Shown here: piece by piece, positions 57,257 through 64,000 of the stretch | Layout of the letters: each line of letters starts with the position of its first letter | Position numbering within the stretch: position 1 is the first letter of the stretch | DNA from: Astropecten irregularis | Taxonomy: Eukaryota > Echinodermata > Asteroidea > Paxillosida > Astropectinidae | Direction: 5' to 3' | Length of the DNA stretch: 64,000 nt | Assembly (NCBI GenBank): GCA_963971285.1 | Contig: OZ020263.1 | Location: 6,076,001 to 6,140,000 of the forward strand | Made by a program: the position numbers and the translations under genes | The notes under the pieces: generated by a model | Database searches by the model: none | What the model was told of the DNA's origin: nothing | Seen by the model: only the letters and a program-made list of their open reading frames with translations

Positions 57257-58189
57257 CTAGACATTGTGGTTGTGGGAACAACCACTAGGTGTTAGGGGTC
57301 TCATTTCGTACTGGAATGTCTGTTGGAACGCATGTGTGGCATATATACACTTAAACTGTGTGACTGAGCAAATACTGATCATGTTGAGTGCAGTGTATTC
57401 GTAGTATATGTACACTGACTGATAGCGTATAAAAAATGGTGTCACCTTTAAATAATGTAAAATTGCCCGGACGATAACTTCCAGTTAGTTAATCACAAAC
57501 AACTGAACATTTGCAGAAATTATTGAATGCGTACGATGTAAATATTTTGAAAATTTCACTGATTTACGTCATGTACTTAACGAGTAAGCAGTATTTGAAT
57601 AATGACATCATATTCCCTTTAAAAACGCATAACTTCCGGTTGAATAAAGTCACTGATTTCAAACTTTACAAACATGTCAAGGTGCACTAGTGCTTTACAC
57701 TCACTAAATTTTGCGGAAATCCGTTGTTTACTTTCGGATTACGTAATCACTGTATATCTTTAAGCCACCGTAGAGGGCGCTATACAGCCCGTATGACGTC
57801 ATTGTTTATATTTTCTGAAAGCTTAAGACCTACTCTATCTTTTACCCAGAGGGGTTTTTTGTGCCTAAATCCTTCCGTTTTTGAGTTATTTTGAGTCAAA
57901 CTTCAACTTCCGGTAACACCGGAAGTGAAGGTCATTTGTGCACAACACTGAATTAATTAATTGTTAAGATTTACGTGTTAAGTAACATATGTCAATATCA
58001 AAATCATAGGTCATGCGGTTCTGAAGTTATGGGGCACCAAAGTTTTTCCTAAAAACGCGTGTAATTTGATACCCGATGACGTCATCATGACGTCAATCTT
58101 CTAAATACAACTTGGGATCATGACCGAAGTTCCCACCAAGTTTCAACTCAATATCTTGTACCTGTCACCAAGAAGGAGAAAAAAAACAA
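57257..58189 (+). mobile_element. Element E13, A family, body
   Basis: Nearly identical to E2 (40285-41190) by eye, with a small deletion before the A tract. E14 is inserted in its A-rich pre-terminal stretch (GAAAAAAAACAA/CTAG); its tail resumes at about 59661 and ends at 59718. Confidence 0.78.
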
Positions 58190-59658
58190 CTAGAAATTGT
58201 GTCTGTGAAAACAGAACACATGGCTTTTCCGCATATGATATAGAACATTTCTCAAATTGTATAACTTATTTTGTCAGTTTAAGACATGTGGTTTAAAAGT
58301 ATCAATTATTTCAATGTTCTTTATGAAACATTGCTTGACCTCTGTGACCTCTACTTCTACTTCAAGCAATGTGTCACAAATGAAAGACCTTGCCTAACAT
58401 TGTCTATTGGTGAAAGAATCATGATCACAGCTCTTACCACTTTTAATTGATGAGCTACTTCCTGTTTGACCGGAAGTAAAGGTCACAGAGGTCAAGCAAT
58501 GTGTCACAAATGAAAGACCTTCCCTAACATTGTCTATTGGTGAAAGAATCATGATCATAGCTCTTATCACTTTTAAATGAGGAGCTACTTCCTGTTTGAC
58601 CGGAAGTAGAGGTCACAGAGGTCAAGCAATGTGTCACAAAGAAAGACCCTGCCTAACAATCACGTTTGGTGAAAGAAACAACTTAATATCTCAAACCGTT
58701 GATTTTTTGTTGATGTTTAAATAACATACTGACACCACCGCAGTTTCTTGTTTAAATCAAAAGAGGGCGCCATTCAAAACCGTGTGCTCGATTCATGCAT
58801 TACTTCAAAGGTAGATTGTTACGCATGCGTAGTTGTCTTGTCAAAACAGTATTTACGCTGGCAACTATGATAAAGAAATGAAAAGAAATGCGGCATATAT
58901 AACACAGGCAATCAACCAAATCAACCGCGCCTTGCATTTAATGACCAATATTTTCACGTACAAATCAATTGGCTAGCGTGAAAAATATTTTAAAAAATCA
59001 TAAAAAATAAACAAATGACGCTGTCTTGACGTAACTTCATAATTACGATCCCGAACCTCCATTTTACCAACCTACCAATTTTCAAGGTGATTGGCCGTTC
59101 CTGCTATGCGTTACAAAAATCGCATTTTTTATGACGTCATGATGACGTCACCGATTTTTTGTCTATGCAGTGTTCATTTATGGTGCATGCTGAAGAATTA
59201 TCAAAAAGAAATTCAAAGATATCTTGTTTCGTTTACTAGATATCGTTAAAAGAACTTTAATGACCCAAAATTTCAATAAATCATAAAAAATCAGGGAATG
59301 ACGTCATGATGACGTCATTGCAATTTTTCGATATAACACTTCCCGACTTAGATACCTACCAAGTTTCAACTCAATCGGACTTAGGGTTCGTTCATAATTG
59401 ATGTCTGAAGTTTGCCCCTTTAAGACACTGTCACGTGACACCTGATGACGTCATGATGACGAAAAGTTTCGGGAGACAACTACCCTATATGGACTTCCAT
59501 CAGACCAAGTTCGGTTAAAATCAGCTGTTTAAAAATGACCCAAGTGCCGCGGACAAAATTTGTGTACAAAGTCAATGCAAATTGAGGAGAAGAAGAAGAA
59601 GAAGAAGAAAAAAAAAACAGAACAAAAACAATACCTTTTCCGATTCAAATCGGAAAAG
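58190..59658 (+). mobile_element. Element E14, B family, complete
   Basis: 5' CTAGAAATTGTGTCTG and GGCTTTTCCGC; tandem-repeat units from 58381 with an inverted fragment just before (58334-58362); CRE-rich body; AAG tract at 59586-59610; 3' hairpin CTTTTCCGATT/AATCGGAAAAG at 59635-59658. Confidence 0.75.
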
Positions 59659-59767
59659 CCAAAAAAAAAAAAAAAATCGAACAATAACAATAGGTGTTCG
59701 GCTGGAACCCGAACACCTAAAAAACTCGAACAATTACAATAGGTGTTCGGCTTGAACCCGAACACCT
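59635..59767 (+). repeat. Cluster of three terminal hairpins (B, A, A)
   Basis: Hairpins at 59635-59658 (B stem), 59692-59718 and 59741-59767 (both with A stems AGGTGTTCGG/CCGAACACCT), each A hairpin preceded by TCGAACAAT(A/T)ACAAT. They close the three starts at 58190, 57257 and 56263. Confidence 0.88.
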
Positions 59768-61860
59768 AATGAACATTTCCTGATCTCAAACCGAAATTAC
59801 AGACAATCACCGATAACTGCATGATTATCATCGTATCTCACAATTTTACAGCGATGAAAATTATGGAGGAAAACAACAAATTTATAGCGATTTTTCCATT
59901 GCAAATCGTCCGCGAATAGCACCTTCCATTGAAGAAAGTGCGTCGGCAAAAGTGTTTCGCGTTTGCGGCGGCGGGTTCAAGTGGGGTGATAACTTTATCG
60001 GGTATTACTCGGAATAAGACTTCACGGGTAGACGGGCAAGAAAAGGGCACCAGACTAGCCTTGGGTAATTACGATATTTGAATGCATGCATCATTTGCTG
60101 CGGAAAACACGATCCAAAGACATTGCAAATAAAAAGTTATAAAAATCCTCGCAGATTAAATGATGGCTAATTTGATTTGTTTTATATTTGATAAAACTGG
60201 AAGACCATGAATCAATCATCTTGCACGGCAGCGTGGCCAGCAGCGTGCGCCGGGCTACACACTTGCCCTGTCTGATCTCGGCAGAATACCAGCCCGAACA
60301 CGCTGCTATATCCGTCTTCTTCCTAGTAGTGAGTAGTACATATATGCTTCACACTTGCTTACCACCCGTCCCTACCCACCGCTCTAATGGAATAATTCAT
60401 ATTACCGTGTCAAACTCATGCCGGGAAAACAAATTGAAGAATTTCTATAACCGTATCTCGAAAACAAGAAAATCAGTTTCACTATTGGGAATTAACGAAA
60501 TACTATTCTGTTCATGAACCAGTGAATTAAAAGTCTAAATATTTAATATTTCTAAGTAAATACCATCAAGGCACAATGGATGTAGCTGTATTTCTGTCAT
60601 ATTAAATGTTTAGTAGAGTTATTGTCTGATTGGCATTTAGCCTTTGAGAAAGATCATGTTACTAAGGATCGAAACGTCAGGCCCTCTTATCTTTAAGCAT
60701 TTGATATAATAAATTGAGGTCGTTATTTTTGGTTGGTGAGAAGTTTGCAGCAATAAATAACTTCAATAGAGTGACATCTTAAATGGGGTATTTATTTTTC
60801 TCAACTGGAAAAGATTTACATCATCTTATACGGGTACGGCTTATCGCCTTGAGCTAATACATTGCTTTAAATCAGAACAAATCGATCAGCCGATATTGAG
60901 TCCATTTTGAAAATCAATCCAATTGATATAGGATTAAACGTCACTGCTCGGTTAAAGGTTTGGTTTAAACAGATTTCGGCAAGATTGAAAATACTTTTAG
61001 TATCAAAATTTGTAAAAATTAACAACTAATGATGCTTACGATTTGAATACCTACTTCAACCACCGTAGACGTAATATTTCTTTGATTAGAAGCTAATGTA
61101 AGTTGATTATACCGCCCTCTACTGGCGTAATGTCTAAAGCTGGGTGATGTCACAATAATGGCTTCAGAACTTTCAACCAATCATCGCTAATACCTCTGGA
61201 CTGTATGACTGTTTCTTTATATATAATGCCTGTACTGCTGCATTGGAATTTTGAATGTAATTTCTGATACAAAATTTCAAAAGTATTTCAAAATATTCCT
61301 CAATACAGTGATTTTGTTTAATCCAAATTGATATGATATTTAATAATTTCCTAAAGGAATAAATCGTGAAAGAGCTAGGAGCGGATTCTGATTTTACAAA
61401 AGGAGGGTGTGTGCGATCACAGCTAGCAGGTTACGGCGGGCCTGACGTGACCTGCCCAATTAACTTGTCTTCCCGTCTTTTTTCTTCTCTTTTTGAGTCT
61501 CTCTCCCTCTCTATATTTTTCTTTTCTGATTGAAAGAAAAGGGGCGTACGGAATGACACTCTTGGACCTCCGTACTGTCTGTTATTATAAAGTCCAATGT
61601 TAAGTTCTGTTAAAACAATCAGATTGCCACACGACTGTATTTGCTGTCAATTCAGTATAATAAGTTTAACGTATAAGCCTACCTATGGAGTAACCATACA
61701 AAAATGGTTTTCACGTTTTGCCTTATTCAACCTCAAGCAATTAACACACGTCCATTTCCATTAGTGAATGCAATTAGCTCTCAGAGAGAACCTTCTCGAA
61801 TGGTACTAGCTGTGAGCCAATGGACCATGAAATTTAATTTGATTTTCTCGACAAACTGAA
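59768..61860. other. No firm gene
   Basis: Contains the third foldback copy, a CCAAT (61178) with TATATATAA (61218-61226) pair that could be a promoter, and GATCGAAACGTCAGGCC at about 60667 of foldback type. The frame at 60188-60517 overlaps the foldback and is not called. The LINE 5' UTR probably starts in the last 500 bp. Confidence 0.45.
60233..60310. repeat. Small foldback repeat, copy 3
   Basis: GCCAGCAGCGTGCGCCGGGCT pairs imperfectly with ACCAGCCCGAACACGCTGCT. Related to the two copies beside the CCP exons but with a different middle. Confidence 0.55.
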
Positions 61861-61913
61861 CAAGAGGCAAGCACGGATATTTATGCTTTGCTGTACCTGG
61901 TCACGATCCCCCC

Positions 61914-63026
61914 TTGGATGTGACTATCTTCATGGATATTTCACTCAATCCTGGCCCATCCCCATCGAATTCACATATTCGTGACAACGACGAATTGAAT
62001 GGCTCAACGAATAATTCCAGCAGAGTGACATATTCACGCTCTCAACTTCTTCAAATCCGCCGTCAGTCTACACCGTTAAATCGCAAAGTTTTGCATGTAC
62101 TCAAATCTATCGGCATAAACCGTCGAAGGGGAAAGCGTGGTGGAAAAAGAAGAATTCCCGTCATTGTCAACCGTTTCCATCGATGCCCCCAAAATCATCA
62201 GCACCTGCGACCTGTAAATCGGACCTTAGCCCAAATTCCACTGTCGAAGGAATTACAGCTAGCCCAACACCCATCACCACCAGCCACATCCATCATGTCC
62301 ATGACTCTTTGTAGCTTAAATACCAGATCTGTTAAGAGCAAATCTGCTGATTTCGTGGATTATGTAACTTCGAGTGCAGCAGATATCTTCGCATTAACTG
62401 AAACCTGGTTTACAGAAATGGACACGGCTCACAAACTTGAAATAACTCCACCGGGATTTCAGCTCAAGGATTGCCCACGCACTGGAAGGAAAGGCGGTGG
62501 AACAGCTGTTCTCCTAAGGAACACCATGAACATTACAAAGATCTCTAACAACACCTTCAAGTCATTTGAACACTCGGAATGGATTGTGTCCAGTGGAACG
62601 TTTGTCATCAGACTTGTCATTGTTTATAGACCACCATATTCCTCAGTTCATCCGGTTACAACCACAGAATTCCTTAAGGAATTTAGTGAGTATCTGGAGT
62701 CAATTATATTGTCATCAGAGCCTCTTTTTATCACTGGTGATTTTAATATTCATTTGGATGACGTTAACAATTATGATGCTATACGTTTTATGGATATCTT
62801 GGAATCATTGGGCCTTCAACAACATGTGAACAGCCCTACACATGAAAAAGGTCATATTTTGGATTTAATCATCACTCGAGAGTGCGAGGAAATATTACAG
62901 GACTTGCCAAAAACCGACTATTTGTTTTCTGATCATTTTTCTATTATATGTAAACTTAAGTACGGTAAACCTGTACATCCTTGTAGAATATTTTCAATTC
63001 AGGAAAATCAAATCTGTTCAATGTAA
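61914..63026 (+). CDS. LINE N-terminal region with 2A-like motif and APE endonuclease
   Basis: Frame 3, open from a TGA at 61857. The first in-frame ATG is at 61932, so a start at 61914 would need TTG. Near the N terminus is DISLNPGP, which fits the core of ribosome-skipping 2A motifs (D-(V/I)-E-x-NPGP) except Ser for Glu. Then come RRRGKRGGKRR, LCSLNTRSVKSK, ALTETWFTE, VIVYRPPYSS, the endonuclease block ITGDFNIHLDD, QQHVNSPTHEKGHILDLIIT, and SDHFSIICKL. The frame is lost at about 63000, where RT-side coding goes on in frame 1. It makes the target-nicking enzyme. Confidence 0.82.
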   Translation: MDVTIFMDISLNPGPSPSNSHIRDNDELNGSTNNSSRVTYSRSQLLQIRRQSTPLNRKVLHVLKSIGINRRRGKRGGKRRIPVIVNRFHRCPQNHQHLRPVNRTLAQIPLSKELQLAQHPSPPATSIMSMTLCSLNTRSVKSKSADFVDYVTSSAADIFALTETWFTEMDTAHKLEITPPGFQLKDCPRTGRKGGGTAVLLRNTMNITKISNNTFKSFEHSEWIVSSGTFVIRLVIVYRPPYSSVHPVTTTEFLKEFSEYLESIILSSEPLFITGDFNIHLDDVNNYDAIRFMDILESLGLQQHVNSPTHEKGHILDLIITRECEEILQDLPKTDYLFSDHFSIICKLKYGKPVHPCRIFSIQENQICSM

Positions 63027-64000
63027 TTTGCTAATGGACGACCTGGCTAATACTCCCCTTTGTCTAAATCCACCTGACAATCTGGACGACCTAGCCCGGT
63101 GTTACAATCAAACTCTTACTGAAGCATTAGATCATCATGCACCTCTCATAACAAAAGCTGTCAATGTTAGGCCACTAACATTGTTAGTTCCCTGGTTTAA
63201 CGCTGATATAAAATCCTCTAAAAAGCTACGCCGTAAAGCAGAGCGAAAATGGAGGCTTACAGGCAATATGGCTGATTTAGTAAGTTTTCGTAGACTGAGA
63301 AATAACACCAACCATCTTATTAATGAAAAAAGATCGAATTCCAAAAACCTTTTTTCTTGCATTAATAGATTACTAAAGCCTCAAAATAATATCTCTGACG
63401 CATTGAATGTGAATCACCAGGACTTTGCTAACAATATTGCCAGTTTTTTCATTGATAAGATCACAAATATCCATCTTAAATTAGACAACCTAGCTGCCTT
63501 AGAAAACATCGCCATTGTTGATGCTGAACAGAGGATGTTCACTGTTCAACTTGATAAATTCTCAGTAATAGCTGAGCATGATGTTAAACGTCTCATAAAT
63601 GAAGGTTCTAAAAAATCAAGCATACTGGATCCTATGCCAACACAGCTTGTTGTAGGCTGTATTAACGTCTTGCTACCTATTCTAACAAACATTATTAATT
63701 CCTCTTTAGAATCGGGTACGTTTCCCTCATACTGGAAGGAAGCTGTTATTACCCCTTTGATCAAAAAGGATAATATAAAACCTGCTGAATATCAGAATTA
63801 TCGGCCTATTAGTAACCTGAAATACTTTTCCAAATTAACTGAAAGAGTTGTGTTTAATCAGCTTCACAATCATATGACTACTCATGCATTGTATCATTCT
63901 ATGCAGTCTGCATACAGGAAGAATAATAGCACTGAGACTGCTCTGCTGAAAGTACAAAATGACATCCTAATGAATATGAATTCCCAACAGGTTACTTTGT
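63004..64000 (+). CDS. LINE linker and reverse transcriptase start, partial at window end
   Basis: Frame 1, open to the last base, about 332 codons; it has no stop inside the window. It reads LMDDLANTPLCLN, LDHHAPLITKAVNVRP, PWFNADIKSSKKLRRKAERK (linker), SILDPMPTQLVVGCINVLLP, a VITPLIKK block, NYRPISNLKYFSKLTERVV and SAYRKNNSTETALLKVQND, matching RT blocks before the catalytic Asp motif. The YADD region lies beyond the window. Only a shift of reading frame at about 63000 separates it from the endonuclease; a real indel or a sequencing error would explain it. Confidence 0.8.

Larger units (their letters stand above)
56263..59767 (+). mobile_element. Second outer A-family element with two nested insertions
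   Basis: Three starts in a row (A at 56263, A at 57257, B at 58190) are followed by three 3' hairpins in exactly reverse order (B 59635-59658, A 59692-59718, A 59741-59767). This gives E12( E13( E14 ) ). It lies about 380 bp upstream, in gene sense, of the CCP exon at 55.8 kb, as E1/E2 lie beside the paralogous exon. Confidence 0.72.
61860..64000 (+). mobile_element. L2/CR1-group LINE, running off the window end
   Basis: Plus-strand LINE with a 2A-like motif, basic region, APE endonuclease, linker and the first RT blocks before the window ends. There is one frame change near 63000 (frame 3 to frame 1); otherwise both parts are open, making it younger-looking than the 27.4-kb copy. Similar motif order and basic stretch place both in the same broad group, but the proteins differ a good deal. 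The 5' UTR probably begins somewhere in 61370-61860, where I see no clear boundary. Confidence 0.85.

Noticed and set aside
39309-59767. Simple tandem satellite array
   Set aside because: Units belong to three families with distinct ends, and end order is mirrored relative to start order, which satellite amplification does not produce.

Overview
This is eukaryotic, intron-rich, AT-rich DNA from an animal. The only host gene I can assemble joins CCP/sushi domains to an F5/8 type C (discoidin) domain, and the transposons are L2/CR1-like LINEs, a DIRS-like element, tRNA-derived SINEs, foldback MITEs and Helitron-like elements. That mix suggests a marine invertebrate, possibly a deuterostome such as an echinoderm, hemichordate or lancelet; the species is inference only. 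There is no operon, rRNA gene or CRISPR array. Most short ORFs are chance or transposon-derived.

Layout. 1-4.5 kb: scattered duplicated sequence, a SINE and two copies of a TTAA-flanked MITE. 4.5-7.6 kb: an odd block with an array of small hairpin motifs, two GC-rich patches, and 64-bp direct repeats 2.65 kb apart. 7.65-10.05 kb: a minus-strand Helitron-like element carrying a 650-bp tandem duplication. 11.4-16.2 kb: a 2.1-2.4 kb tandem segmental duplication whose units each carry a TATA-like box and a possible exon. 17.0-17.3 kb: a possible first exon of a type II membrane protein ending in a minisatellite of splice-donor-like units. 20.3-22.4 kb: another diverged direct duplication, with a SINE and a 41-bp minisatellite inserted in one copy. 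23.75 kb: CCAAT/X-box/TATA-like cluster.

25.2-55.9 kb, minus strand: one gene model. Six exons join in consistent phase (1,1,1,2,0): two CCP exons (55.8 and 38.3 kb), a short Cys-bearing exon (37.6 kb) and three exons that together make one F5/8C domain ending in a stop (35.0, 26.2, 25.3 kb). Its introns are full of transposons: a LINE (27.4-30.95 kb) abutting a decayed DIRS-like element (30.96-34.1 kb), and in the 17-kb intron a pile of Helitron-like elements plus an antisense LINE.

39.3-53.2 and 56.3-59.8 kb are the most striking part. Non-autonomous elements of three families (called A, B and C here) start with CTAG plus a 5' hairpin and end in a family-specific 3' hairpin. They are inserted inside one another, mostly in the A-rich or AAG-rich tract just before the 3' hairpin, so that starts and ends read like nested brackets (A A B ... 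B A A in the second block). They carry about fifty CRE palindromes (TGACGTCA), and 130-bp tandem units with a DR3 nuclear-receptor-like motif and an ETS motif. The two outer A elements lie in duplicated introns next to duplicated CCP exons, so the order of events can be partly read. The window ends inside a largely open L2/CR1-like LINE (61.9-64 kb) with a 2A-like NPGP motif near its N terminus.
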